Assembly: GCF_958450345.1 (NCBI RefSeq)
Contig: NC_088784.1
Location: 43,648,278 to 43,712,277, forward strand
Length of the DNA stretch: 64,000 nucleotides
Origin: Calliphora vicina
Lineage: Eukaryota; Arthropoda; Insecta; Diptera; Calliphoridae
Reading direction: 5' to 3'
Shown here: one piece after another, positions 47,336 to 59,520 of the stretch
How the letters are laid out: each line of letters starts with the position of its first letter
How positions within the stretch are numbered: position 1 is the stretch's first letter
Program-made: the position numbers and the translations under genes
The notes under the pieces: model-generated
Told to the model about the DNA's origin: nothing
Databases searched by the model: none
What the model saw: only the letters and a program-made list of their open reading frames with translations

Positions 47336-48610
47336 TTTTCGATATCGTTTATTTTTTGACGCATACCCTCTGAAAACTTTCGTATTGACCTAAAATACCA
47401 CTAAACAAATTGTTAGCTTGTTCTAAGACTTAGAACAGTGCCGACTTAGCGCTTTAGTTTTGAGGTGCATTTATAAGGGGAAAAATGCATTTTTTTCAGT
47501 TTTTGTAAAAATGTTGCCATTAAATAATTACTTTTGCAATGTAATTTGAAAGAATCGAAATGTGTATGTAATTGTTGTTCTAATAAGATATAAAACACAA
47601 AAATTGGTTAAAAAATGTTAAAGTTATTAAAAAATCGCCAGCCCATTAACGTGTCTCAGGCCAAATTAACATATAACCCCAAGTGTTATATTTTTATTAA
47701 GTTTCATCAAAATCGGCCCAAAAATATATAACATTTCGCTCTCTTTCAGAAATTCTAATAATTGAAAATGTTGACCTTTGACCTTCACGATTTAAGGGTT
47801 AACGTTTTCCGATTTTAGTAAAACTTCCAGACTACATTTAGAATTACCTGAACTATAATATTCTGAATAGGTTTTACTTAAAAATCATAACAGTAAGGAA
47901 ATTCGGTTAATTCGCCAAAATATGGCCAAAAAATTAGGTTTTCTCGAAAATTGAAAAATTTAAAACGCAGGTACGGAAAAACTATATGAGGTATTGTCAT
48001 ACTTTTTCTTATTTTTATTCCCTATTATGTTCTCAATAAATCCCAATGCGATGATCCAAAAATTTTGAAATTTTTAAAAATTTGAAATTTGTTTAACAAA
48101 ATTTTTAAAAATTTGAGATTGGAGTTTTGAAACTGCCGTTAAAAAAATTAATTTTTTTTGGTTATACCTGCGAATAGGTTAACGGTATCCTAGGAAGACA
48201 AAAACTCATACACAAGTAAATATGGATATATTGTAAGTAAAAATAAGCTATTATTTTAATATTTCTCAAAATATGTTAATTGTGTTCCTACATTTCTTGT
48301 TCTTGTGGCCTGCGACACGTTAATGGCCTGGCGATTTTTTAATAACTTTAACATTTTTTTAACCAATTTTGGTATTTTATATCTTATTAAAACGACAATT
48401 ATGTACACATTTCGATTCTTTTAAATTAAATTTCAAAAGTAATTATTTAATAGCAAAATTTTTACAAAAACTGAAAAAATGCATTTTTCCCCTTGTAAAT
48501 GCACTTCAAAACTAAATCGCTAAGTTGGAACGGGTTGCCCTTTTTAGAACAACCTAAACATTTTTTTGGTGGTATTTTAGGTAAAAAAAACGATATCAAA
48601 AATAAGGAAC
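47336..48610. mobile_element. Fold-back element, internally deleted relative of the 49936 palindrome
   Basis: Ends are TCCCTTATTTTTCGATATCG and an inverse with small changes (CGATATCAAAAATAAGGAA). 47470-47672 equals the left arm of the larger palindrome (50090-50290). 47690-48500 equals its right arm (about 51060-51870). So one arm is almost complete and the other short. Confidence 0.78.
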
Positions 48611-49935
48611 ACACTACCGTACATGTACTTTAAAATCTTCGCTACCTACATGTACCCTAAAAAGTTCACTACGTGTACGCTAAAATCTTCCCTAAAAAGT
48701 TCACTACATGTAAACTAAAAAGAACACTAAACGTAGTGTACATTTCGAAAAATACATAAACGCTACGAGGTAGTGAATGTATAGAATGTTCCGTAACTTA
48801 TTCGTAGTGTTTGCGAACATCATCTCACAAACGTAGTGTACGGTATATTGTATATGTGCGCAAACACTAAAAACAGATGAAGGGAATGTGTTCTTTAAAT
48901 GTACGGTACGAATAACGTACGGTTTATTTTCGAACTCTGTTTTCAAGTACTTGCAGAGTTGATAGATTTTGTACAGAAGACTAATTACGGGTTTAATTCA
49001 AAGTCCGACTTACACCAAATCCTAATGCTTGAAACGATCAGAGAAATTTATACGAAGTAAATTATACTATTTTTTCTAAAACCATTTGATTACAATTACA
49101 TATTAAGATTTTAAATATTCCGGGAATAGGTCTAACGATGTTCGATCGTAGATATAAATAGTATATTAAATAAAATTTGTGTTTGTTGGGTATATAAACA
49201 AAAAAAAACAAAAGCAAACCAATATGAAGCATCGTCAGTCAGTATCAGAAGCCACCGTTTATTATTAAGCCACATAGTCATTTGCCCACTACACTTTATC
49301 AGCAAACACTTGCACATGCCGGCTGGCAGGCAGACAGACATCCAACCGGCCAAAGAGACATCCAGCCAGCCAGCCACCAAGTCAATGATTTTGATGTTGA
49401 CAGCTCTGTTGTCAAACAAACAGTTGAAAAGCATTTCAAATGTACTGACTCTGTAAAGCGGCTGCAGATACTACTGCAACAACAACAACTAAACACTATT
49501 ATTTTAAATGAAGAACAGCAATAACAACAACAACAACAATCCCGAGCAACACAGCATGACTTTCACAAATAACCTTCACGATAAAACACTTCCAATACTT
49601 ACAACAAACACTTTACGGATGAAAATAAACCAAAACAACAAATAAACTAAACTTAACGAAATGTCCAAAAAAAAAACACAAAAAAAAATTTACAAAAAAA
49701 TCAAAAACAGTATCGATTCCAAATAATAAAAAGAAATAAAAGAAAAAAATTAAACAACCAAATTTAAACGAAAAAGCTAAGAAAAAAAAATCGAATAAAA
49801 AAGTAGATCTCCAAATTGTATGAAACAAAATGCAGTCGAAATCTACACAAAAACGACATTTTCCCACACTTGATATACATCGCATCACCAGGTACATACA
49901 TACTTACATATCTACATTTATCCAAATGTATGTAC
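48611..49935. other. Spacer; GC-richer island at 49190-49560
   Basis: 48620-48720 repeats (C)TACATGTA..CTAAAA words (short tandem-like). 49190-49560 has GCCAGCCAGCCACC and CAACAACAACAAC runs and looks like single-copy fly non-coding DNA. 49613-49897 frames come from A-rich low complexity. Confidence 0.4.
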
Positions 49936-52022
49936 ATTAGAGTGCTCCAAGATTGTATGGACGAAAAAAACTTTCTAGGTACAGGCCGTCCCCCTCTCTA
50001 GAATTGTTCTATGTATTGTAGAAACACGTTGTGTAAAATATTAGGATGATAGGATAACGTTAACTGGTGGCGCAACGACGCTGAAGTTTTGAGGTGCATT
50101 TACAAGGGGAAAATATGCAATTTTTTCAGTTTTTGTAAAAATTTTGCCATTAAATAATGAATTTTACAATTTAATTTAAAAGAATCGAAATGTGTACGTA
50201 ATTGTCGTTATAATAAGATATAAAAGACAAAAATTGGTGATAAAATGTTAAAGTTATTAAAAAATCGCCAGGCCATTAACGTGTCTCAGGCCACTAGAAC
50301 AAGAAATTTATGAACAAAATTAACATATTTTGAGAAATATTAAAATAAAAGCTTATTTTTACTTAAAATATATCCATATTTACTTGTATATGAGTTTTTG
50401 TCCTCGTAGGATATCGTTAACCTATTCGCAGGTATGACCAAAAAAATTTAATTTTTTTAACGGCAGTTTCAAAACTCCAATTTAAAATTTTGTTAAACAA
50501 ATTTCAGAATTTTTTGATCATCACATGGGGATTTATTGACAACATAATAGGGAATAAAAATGTGAAAAAAGTATGTCAATACCTCCTATAGTTTTTCCGT
50601 ACCTGCGATATAAATTTTGCGATTTTCGAGAAAAACTAATTTTTTGGCCATATTTTGGGGAATGACCAGAATTTCCTTACTGTAATGATTTTTAAGTAAA
50701 AGCTATTCAGAATAATATAGTCCAGGTAATTTTAAATATAGTCTGAAAGTTTTACTAAAATCGGAAAACTTTAACCCTTAAATCGTGATGGTCAAAGGTA
50801 AATTTTTTCAATATTTGGAATTTCTCATGGAAAGATAGCGAAATATTATATATTTTTGGGCCGATTTTGATGAAACTTAAGAAAAATATAAAATGAAGTC
50901 TAGTATTCACAATAACAGTACTAAAATGGAAATTAACCCTTAAGAGTACTTGGGGTCAAAATGAATGTGTTTTTCGTGATTTTAAAAGTTGAGGGTCATT
51001 TGGACCCCAAGTGCTATTAAGGGTTAATTTCCATTTTTGTACTGTTATTGTGAATACTAGACTTCATTTTATATTTTTCATAAGTTTCATCAAAATCGGC
51101 TGAAAAATATATAATATTTCGCTATCTTTCCATGAGAAATTCCAAATATTGAAAAAATTGACCTTTGACCTTCACGATTTAAGGGTTAAAGTTTTCCGAT
51201 TTTAGTAAAACTTTCAGACTATATTTAAAATTACCTGGACTATATTATTCTGAATAGCTTTTACTTAAAAATCATTACAGTAAGGAAATTCTGGTCATTC
51301 CCCAAAATATGGCCAAAAAATTAGTTTTTCTCGAAAATCGCAAAATTTATATCGCAGGTACGGAAAAACTATAGGAGGTATTGACATACTTTTTTCACAT
51401 TTTTATTCCCTATTATGTTGTCAATAAATCCCCATGTGATGATCAAAAAATTCTGAAATTTGTTTAACAAAATTTTTAAAAATTTGAAATTGGAGTTTTG
51501 AAACTGCCGTTAAAAAAATTAAATTTTTTTGGTCATACCTGCGAATAGGTTAACGGTATCCTACGTGGACAAAAACTCATATACAAGTAAATATGGATAT
51601 ATTTTAAGTAAAAATAAGCTTTTATTTTAATATTTCTCAAAATATGTTAATTTTGTTCATAAATTTCTTGTTCTAGTGGCCTGAGACACGTTAATGGCCT
51701 GGCGATTTTTTAATAACTTTAACATTTTTTCACCAATTTTTGTCTTTTATATCTTATTATAACGACAATTACGTGTACATTTCGATTCTTTTAAATTAAA
51801 TTGTAAAAGTCATTATTTAATGACAAAATTTTTACAAAAACTGAAAAAATTGCATATTTTCCCCTTGTAAATGCACCTCAAAACTTCAGCGTCGTTGCGC
51901 CACCAGTTAACGTTATCCTATCATCCTAATATTTTACACAATGTGTTTCTACAATACATAGAACAATTCTAGAGGGGGGGACGGTCAAAATTCGCAATTT
52001 TATTTTTTTGGAGCACTCTAAT
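49936..52022. mobile_element. ~2.09-kb near-perfect palindrome (fold-back element)
   Basis: ATTAGAGTGCTCCAA at the left is matched inverted at 52022, and the two ~1-kb arms correspond throughout with only scattered mismatches. The outer flanks ATGTACAT are themselves palindromic. The centre is a ~45-bp loop near 50950-50995 between CTTGGGGTC and GACCCCAAG. No protein-like frame exists. Parts recur at 47336-48610 and 35262-35585, so it is a repeat family. A transcript would fold into a very long hairpin. Confidence 0.9.
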
Positions 52023-52635
52023 GTACATATATGCATCCAATGTAGTACATACTCGTAGATTGTCCATTTGGATATACATATGTATGTATAACTTCAATCC
52101 ATATTCATATCCATACATACAGTGGGATGCAGCAATTAGCACATGTTCATAAAAATAGCATTAATACCAATTCAGATTGGGAAATACATATGTTAATTTT
52201 TTATTCCTGATTGATTTCTTCATGGTTAAATTCTGTCTAGGAGCACAAAAATGGCCTTTTAATGACTAACGTAATATGTAATATGATCTGTTTAAATTTT
52301 GTTTAACAAATTTAAGTCTAATACCTATGTAAATACCTAAAACTGCCAGAATTGCTGAATATAGTTCTTAAATAGGATCGTTTGGTAAAAGTAGCAAAAT
52401 ATTAGGAATATAAATTTATGAATTTAAAACTAAATTTTAGCCAGATTTTATTGCTTTCAACTTATTCTGTAGAAGTTTCGAGTATACATATATTAACAGC
52501 AACAACCTTAATAGAACTAAAAGATATGATCATGCACCGACCACTTTACTTTAATATCTGGGAAAAATTACGATAAACCTTTGTGATTTCAACCGAATTT
52601 AACTACAAGGACATCAAAGTAAAACGCGCGACTGT
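52023..52635. other. Spacer, nothing recognised
   Basis: AT-rich DNA with no frame, repeat end or RNA gene that I can support. Confidence 0.4.
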
Positions 52636-53089
52636 AAACAAGTAAGAGGCTGTGCCGAATCATATATACCATTCACCAAATTATATTTCAAAATACAAAT
52701 TATAAATATTTTTAGGTAAACAAAAATTTTTTATCCAAAGTTTTTTTTTAATTTTTTGGAAATTTTTTTTTTTAATTGTTACTTAAAATTTTTTTTTAAA
52801 TTTTAAAATTTTTTTGTTTTTTAATTATTTTTTTTGGTGAAAAAAAATTCGGGTTAAAAAATATTTTTTCCGATTTTGACCCATTGTAGGTCCAACTTAC
52901 TATGGTCTTATATACGTCGTTGCAAATGTCTTTGAAATATCTATCATTAGATATCCATATTGTCTATATTAATGACTTAGTAATCCAGATATAGGTAAAA
53001 AAATAGGTCAAAAATCGAGGTTGTCCTGGTTTATTCCTCATATCTCAGCCATTTGTGGACCGATTTTGCTGATTTTAGATAGGAAACTT

Positions 53090-53604
53090 AAAATCGTACA
53101 CCATCGTAGTCAAATTTTATTCATTAGTTTTAGAAAGTTGATGTTTTAGAAATATTTTAAAATGCTATTTTTATATTGTGTGTGCTATTACCTATCAGAA
53201 AATTGGGTATAATTTTAATTGCCCTTATCCACAAATAAAAAAATTGGGTAAGACTGTCAGTGCCCAGAATATCAACGCTTTATTTAAAATCGTAAAGTCA
53301 CTAAAAAATAGCAAATGATACCCTACAAAGTATTAGGATTATTTAATATTAACATTTTTTTTAATATTTAAAGTTTTAATTATAATTTAATATAATTGTA
53401 CGAATTTAAGTGAAATATGAATTTTGAGATGTTCTTTAATTTTCATCAATATTTTTTTTAACGAATTGAGGTTTGGTTAACTTTTTTGTTGAAATACATA
53501 TTTTTTGTTCCAATTAATAAAATTACTTTTAATTTTTTATATAATTACCTATTATTGCCTGTATAATTTCATAATATTTAAAAAAAAATATGTTGTACGA
53601 TTTT
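53090..53604. mobile_element. 515-bp MITE with AAAATCGTACA ends
   Basis: AAAATCGTACACC at the left and GTTGTACGATTTT at the right are inverted. Sister mini-me copies lack this segment. A target duplication was not clear. Confidence 0.65.
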
Positions 53605-53686
53605 GAGTGACACTCACTGTATCTGGGGTGTTGAGAAAATTGATATCAACAGATAGACTCCGCTATCTATAAGGATCCAGAATATA

Positions 53687-55323
53687 CAGTCAGCGTCTAA
53701 AGAAAGTGTACAACTTGTTTTTACATTTAAAACATTTTATTTACATATTAAAAAACTATTTGTTCTCCAGTTCTAGTATATTTAACAAAACATTTAATTG
53801 TTCTCTTGCAATATATAAACAAAAAACTAAACTAGTTCAACTGCAACAAAAACAGTAACAACAAAACCAAAAATACTCCATTTTTAACGCGTCAAAAGAA
53901 AGTGTACAGTTTAGGGAAATTAGAAGAAAAAACGTGTTTAGTATTTTATTTGACATCTTTTGGGTTTTAAAACAGTTTCAAGCCTCCTTGGCATTGTTTC
54001 TACCAATTTTGATGTCACCGATGTTGGGATGTTGAACCACTCTTCCTGCAGGATTTCGTGTAGAGAGTCATTGCTGGTAATATTTCAATTTCTCATCTGT
54101 CTGTCCAAATGCTACCACAGATGTTCAATGGGATTAATGTACGGTGACTGTAGGGGTTGTTCCAGTTGTTTCGGTGTATGATACAACAACCATTCTTTAA
54201 CAAGTTAAGAAGTATGCTTCGGATAGTTGTCCTGTTGGAAGATCCAGGTTCGGTCTAGATTTAATTTTCTAATAATGGGTTCCATATTTTCTATAAGAAT
54301 GTTTAGGTAATCGGGTTTGCTCATCAAACTATCAATAAATATGAGTTTTCCCATGCCACTTGCCGCCATACACCCCCCACACCATCACCTAACCACCACC
54401 ATGCATTACGGTGGATAGTAATGCATGATTTTTGCTTCTCCAAATTTTACTCCTTTTTTTACTTCCGAAAATCTCAAACTTGCTTTCGCCCGTAAACAGC
54501 ACAATTTTCCAAAACAATTTTCTTGGTTTTTATACCTGTTTGCGAATTCTCGAAGTCGCTCTTTATTTCGTTTGGAAATGTGGGGTTATTCTCTCGGAAC
54601 TCCACCATATAGAGCATTTGGGTGTAGCGCTCGGCGAACCGTACTGTTACTAACTCTCACTCCAGACGAATCTGTTAATTCTTCGCATAATTTTACTGCA
54701 CTTACTGCGAATACTTTCTTCACTGCTCTCACAATCGATCGTATTTCAAGGTTGTTAAGGCGTTTTGGTGTTCCGGCACGTTGCTGATCTTCTAAAATTT
54801 AAAATTTTTTTGTTTGTCTATAATTTTTTTTACTGTATTATGGCTTCTTCCTATTATAGAGGAGATTTCACGTGACGATTTGCCTTCATTTTTAAATTTT
54901 ATGACATACTTTCTTGTTTCAATTGTAGTTTGTTTTCCCATTTTGGTTTTAAAGTTCTCGCGATCAAACAAGAAAAGCTACTATCTTAAAATCTCATGAG
55001 ACTAGCAGCAAGATCCACAAAAAATTATAATCTAGGCAAAAATAAAGAATAACAATATATTTTTTTATGTAGCTAGAAAAATCTTATTGCAATTCTAAAT
55101 GTGTACACTTTTTTCTGACGCGTTAAAAATGGAGTATTTTTGGTTTTGTTGTTACTGTTTTTGTTGCAGTTGAAATAGTTTAGTTTTTTGTTTATATATT
55201 GCAAGAGAACAATTAAGTGTTTTGTTAAATATACTAGAACTGGAGAAAAAATTGTTTTTTAATATGTAAATAAAACGTTTTAAATGTAAAAACAAGTTGT
55301 ACACTTTCTTTTGACGCTGACTG
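53687..55323 (-). mobile_element. Tc1-type transposon with IR/DR ends, 1,637 bp
   Basis: CAGTCAGCGTC to GACGCTGACTG, flanked by TA on both sides (53685-53686, 55324-55325). The inverted repeats are ~220 bp. In each, the word GCGTC(A/T)AAAGAAAGTGTAC occurs twice, once at the outer end and once at the inner edge (about 53693 and 53889). This is the IR/DR layout of binding sites seen in some Tc1 elements. A dead transposase lies between. Confidence 0.92.
53938..54941 (-). pseudogene. Tc1-type transposase, frameshifted
   Basis: The start MGKQTTIETRKYVIKFKNEG leads into an HTH (SSREISSIIGRSHNTVKKII) and then a stop. Later pieces in shifting frames are MAASGMGKLIFIDSLM, FQQDNYPKHTS (second Asp, about 54200) and QSPYINPIEHLW (Glu, about 54130), ending ETVLKPKRCQIKY. 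Tc1 transposases of ~340 aa have two HTHs and a DD34E core and insert at TA. The first catalytic Asp region is hard to see. Several stops and frameshifts make it inactive. The plus-strand frame at 54425-54787 is antisense. Confidence 0.88.
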
Positions 55324-55406
55324 TATATACTTTATAGGGTCGGAAAATTATATTGTGGAAATTACAAATGGGTATATATACCCATCTCACGAAGGTGAAG
55401 GGTATA

Positions 55407-56169
55407 CAAATGCGACTTTTGGTTTATGGAATTAGCATCGCTGATTACAAGCAATTAAGAGAATGAATTATTTTAAATTTGCTTTATTATTACCATAATA
55501 ATCTTGAAGTAAACGATCAAGAAACATATTATTTTTGCCCTCCACTGTAAGCATTTATCGAGTATTTAAAAAACAAACACAAACTATTTGGTTTTTGTGT
55601 TGGCTGCATATTCGATTGGTTCGTAGTATGTATCTACTTATTCATTGTTGCTCTTGTTTATTTTTTTACTTTGTTGCTGCCACTTGGATGGCTTGTTGGC
55701 TGTACGTTTGGTTGGTGAACAAATGCTTGTGTTATAATTGTTGTTATACATGTCATAATTCATCGCGGAAACATTATCGCGCACAATTAAGTCAAAAGTA
55801 TTTATCACCAAATCTTATCAAATAAATCTAAATTATAGTAAATAAAATCACATCACTCATACGTCGTGTTGATTGGTAATAAATAAAAACAAAATACAAC
55901 TTTTTCATATCCATACACAGGTGCTCACGAATCTGCAGACACGCAGCGAAAACAAATTCATGTGACAAACAAATTTGTTACCTACCAATAACAGCCGATT
56001 GCGTTCGTCTGTTCACAATTTTGAAAAGTTTTAATACATACGATGGTGGGACAATAATTCCGCGACTTTTTGAATTTCCCGGCACTTAACTGAAAGGGCA
56101 ATACTGCTTCTGTCAAATGGCATCTGTCATTGATAGTAGACTACCTCTTGACTTGAGGAGAAATTGAAA
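55407..56169. other. Non-coding DNA
   Basis: 55535-55825 holds a 96-aa frame of Cys/Trp-rich composition, but nothing supports it as a protein. The remainder is single-copy-looking, with no repeat recognised. Confidence 0.35.
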
Positions 56170-56412
56170 AATGTGAATTATTTTTTGCGGAAAGAAACCA
56201 TCACTCAAACCAAGGCAATGGTAAAAAAGTTGTTTACTGAATTGCGTTGTGGCCGTACAAGCACGGAAGATGTCGAACGTTCTGGACGCACAGTTGAGGT
56301 CTCTACAACCGAAACAATTGAGAATTGTCCGATCGGAGATTGAAAATGTGAGAGATTGTGGAAGCCACACATGGTTCAGTGGTTTCAATTTCGAATGATC
56401 ACTTTGGTATGA
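56170..56412 (+). pseudogene. mariner transposase relic (N-terminal part)
   Basis: Plus frame: FLRKETITQTKAMVKKLF, then LRCGRTSTEDVERSGRTVEV and STTETIE, a stop, and in the next frames IVRSEIE and THGSVVSISNDHFGM. This is the mariner DNA-binding region (GR.S.ED..RSGRP...T; REIA.A..IS.GSV..I). The catalytic domain is absent and at least two frameshifts are visible. The minus frame over 56113-56481 is antisense. Confidence 0.82.
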
Positions 56413-56778
56413 TGGCTTTTTTAATGATGGCTGCCGTCTTTGCTCACAATCGGGTGCACAAAAGGATACACACATGGGCACCGACTGACTAGTTCTTGTT
56501 TTGACTCGAACGATGAAATCATCTCACAAAAAATACCTCTACAAATCTTATTTTTTGGAAGGGATAATAAACGGACTTTTTTACCCACCCTTGTTCTTAC
56601 AGTCTACTCTGTGTAGAATCGATGTCAGTAAAAATGCAGCAAGTAAATATTGCATTCGTCTACGTACGTTAGAACAGTGTACTGCTTTGTAAGCACAATT
56701 TATTTTTTATCGCCACTGCTTTTGATTTAACAAATTAAAGTTGTCAATTTGCATTATAAAATTTGGTTTTTATTATAA
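56413..56778. other. Spacer, possible mariner continuation
   Basis: 56540-56575 reads YKSYFLEGI-like sequence, reminiscent of a mariner C-terminus, but it is too short to claim. Otherwise unrecognised. Confidence 0.3.
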
Positions 56779-57277
56779 ACAAGTAAGAAAGTATGGTCGG
56801 TCAAGCCCGACCATATAATACCCTACACCAAGTAAATGAGTAAAAATATTTTTCTTTAATCAATAATTTATATTTATGTGTGATTTATGTCTATATTAAA
56901 TTTAACTATGTTGAATTTTTTGTGTATACCAACATTTTTAAGCGATTTAAGCACGTTAAAGTGATTTTCGGAAGCAGGTCTATATGGGAGCTATGACTAA
57001 TTATGGACCGATCGTAACAAAATTTGGTGACATGAATTTTGTATATATACAACTTATTTGGAGCGAAATTTGTGCAGATACATAGATAAATTAGACATTT
57101 ATGACCGATAAAGTCCAATTTCAAGGGGACTTTGTATGAGGGCTAGGTGAAATAATGGACCGATTTCAGCCAGTTTCAATAGGCTTGGTCCTTGGGCCGA
57201 AAAAGTAATATGTACCAAATTTGATCGAAATATCTTCAAAATTGCGACCTGTACTCTGCGCACAAGGTTTACATGGA

Positions 57278-57323
<46 letters not shown>

Positions 57324-57490
57324 ACCAGACGGACGGACGGACGGACGGACATCGTTTAATCGACTCAGAAAGTCATTCTAAGTCGATCGGTATACTTTAA
57401 GGTGGGTGTTAGACTAATATTTTTGGGCGTTACAAACATCTGCACAAACGAATAATACCCTCCCCACTATGGTGGTGTAGGGTATAAAAA
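56779..57490 (+). mobile_element. mini-me-like family II, complete copy
   Basis: AACAAGTAAGAAAGTATGG, then TACCCTACACC at the left and the inverse GGTGTAGGGTATAAAAA at the right. It has the same plan as mini-me with a different body: GGGAGCTATGACTAATTATG, GGTCCTTGGGCCGAAAAAGT, a microsatellite, then the core ATCGTTTAATCGACTCAGAA and TCGATCGGTATACTTTAAGG. Confidence 0.75.
57278..57350. repeat. Compound (CAGC)n-(GGAC)n microsatellite
   Basis: About eleven CAGC units are followed by about six GGAC units, directly before the family II core. It occupies the same position as the GACA run in mini-me copy 2. Confidence 0.93.
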
Positions 57491-58489
57491 CACTGAAAAA
57501 AAGTTCTGTCGGTCTTGACACTTGACACAAATTACAGAAATTTCTCTCACAACCATTTTTATTTCCATTATTTTATTTGAACTAATTCGCTATTAAATAC
57601 ACAATATCCTTTGGTAGACAATGAAAATACACATGGCACAGTAAAACCTAAATCAGTTTTCCAACTCCAGTTGTTTCGCATTGTCAACCAAAGATTGACT
57701 ATAATAAATTTCAAAGCAAATATCTAAGCTTTCTTTTGAGAAAAAAAATTTTAAAATTGTGTCTAAATTACTATCCAATAGGAGTAACCGTGGTAACTAT
57801 TGCATTTAATAAGTTATCTTACATTCAGTTTCTAATTTTTGTGGCAATGTTTACAGACTTTATCGCCAGCAAAACATTATAAAAACTATCTAAATTGTTT
57901 GGTCGATTTGTACATGCTTTAACCCTTTCAGGGTCAAAAATAATTTAGGCGAGCTAAAAGTATGAACATTTACATTTATACTAATTTGAATACGCTGAAT
58001 CCGGGAAAAATAAAATTTTTATATTTGGTTGCTCCCAAGTCTGTCTGTCTCTTATTTAAAACAAAAAAATGAAAACTAACTGTATTTTATTATACAGTAA
58101 AAGCGCATAGAAACAGAGTATGTTATAATGTCGAATATATTCGACCAAACCACTGAAAGGGTTAAATAAAGCTAGTTCCCGTTTGAAAAGATTTTCAGTT
58201 TTTGATATTACATATGTATGTATATTTTTTATGAACATTTCCATTGTTACTTTATACTATTTATAGGTAACACTGTGCGACAAAAAATATATGGAAAGTG
58301 TTACTATTTTTCTAGTAGAAAGAAGAGACCTTTCGAATGGTATATATCATAATAGAACAATAAAAGGTAGAATCACTACAAAATATGTTCTCAATTCTAC
58401 ATGCCTTGAATTGTCAGACTAATATAAAATAAAAAATAAAAGTACAATTGAAAAAAATCATCAAAAATTAACTAAATTGAAAAATATTT
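57491..58489. other. AT-rich spacer
   Basis: 57725-57790 echoes the long-TIR transposon (TAAGCTTTCTTTTGAGAAAA) and the 26930 repeat. 58335-58385 has an inverted partner at 58770-58815 (GGTAGAATCACTA). No gene. Confidence 0.4.
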
Positions 58490-58789
58490 TAAATTCAATT
58501 TAAATGCTCATTTGAACAAAATGTCGTTAGATTTATAAAATGTCCTGAAAATAAAATTAAAGAATGGAGTGCAGCCTGCGGTGATGAGCTGAAGAAACAC
58601 TCACGGATTTACATGCATCATTTCAATGACTCCGATTATATTGAACTGTATTTCAAATATAAACAAAATATTTCTCAATTTTCATTTGTTATTATTCGTA
58701 TTTTTGGATTTCTGTTTTTTATTTTTCTATTATTTGACGTAACAAGGCATAGCATTTTAAACTCTCTCCCTAGTGATTCTACCTTCTAA
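58490..58789 (+). pseudogene. THAP-like zinc-finger fragment
   Basis: An open frame without an early ATG reads VVRFIKCPENKIKEWSAACG, then HSRIYMHHFNDSDYIELYF, and degenerates into a hydrophobic tail (stop about 58789). It matches the THAP pattern F.RFP......W...C......S.ICS.HF...D, with the usual zinc Cys of ICS..HF replaced by Tyr. THAP domains are DNA-binding modules of P-element transposases and relatives. Inverted ~45-bp sequences flank it, so an element origin is plausible, but a decayed host gene cannot be excluded. Confidence 0.5.
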
Positions 58790-59520
58790 TGGTTGTATCA
58801 TGGTATATATGATATTTAAGTAACCTTGAGAAATCTGTGTGTGTATTTATTTATAGGTTTGTTTTTGGGACTTAGCTGATTTTCATGTTCATTAAATGAT
58901 TTCTATATTTTTATAATTTTAACTCTTTTTGTTGTTATGCTATTTTTTATCCTATTTAACTATGTCTGTTGTCAAAAACCTAACTCTCGCAACAACAAAA
59001 TACATGTTATTTTGTATTTTGTTATTGTAGCAGACACATGATTTGTGTTATTTGACAAAACGGAGTGTTGGTAGGTTTCATTAAATCCTACCAACAGATT
59101 AATTTTCAGAACATATCCCTTTTTTTGATGTTAATTTATATAATTTCTTAAAAAATAGTGGTATTTCATTCCATGTTACTTTCAGGAAAATCTTGTGGAT
59201 TTGCTAAACTCCAAAGTTGGAAATAACAATTATTTATGAAGTCATCAAAATACAAATAATATTTTTCATCGGACTGTTGTATCTTTTTTATCATATTTGA
59301 ACTTAAAATATTTTTATTGATTCCTCTAGATAATTTAACTCAGACTACCAAAAGTCTATTTGTTATCTTGAAACTAAAAATATTGGTTCAATTGGATAAT
59401 TTTACTAAAACTACCAAAAATCTATTTCTTAATTGAGACTACCAATTTTGTTTCAATTGGACCAAAGCGGCAACGCTGGTTCAGCCTCCACATACGACAC
59501 ACAACAGGGAATTAATATAT
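58790..59520. other. Spacer with small repeats
   Basis: 59065-59097 is a small hairpin (TGTTGGTAGG...CCTACCAACA). 59345-59460 contains two diverged ~70-bp direct units (CTACCAAAAGTCTATTTGTT / CTACCAAAAATCTATTTCTT). No gene. Confidence 0.5.

Larger units (their letters stand above)
52636..55406 (+). mobile_element. mini-me-like repeat, copy 5, with two nested transposons
   Basis: AACAAGTAAGAGGCTGTGC at the left and GAAGGTGAAGGGTATACA at the right belong to one copy. Its core is split: AAGGATCCAGAATATA before 53686, then TATACTTTATAGGGTCGG after 55325. A 515-bp MITE (53090-53604) lies upstream in the same copy. Confidence 0.8.

Noticed and set aside
49613..49897. 94-aa Phe-rich minus-strand frame
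   Set aside because: It is a translation of an A-rich low-complexity run, with no domain or start context.
54425..54787. 120-aa plus-strand frame inside the Tc1 element
   Set aside because: It is antisense to the transposase; the minus strand carries the HTH and DDE motifs.
56113..56481. 122-aa minus-strand frame
   Set aside because: It is antisense to the mariner relic on the plus strand.
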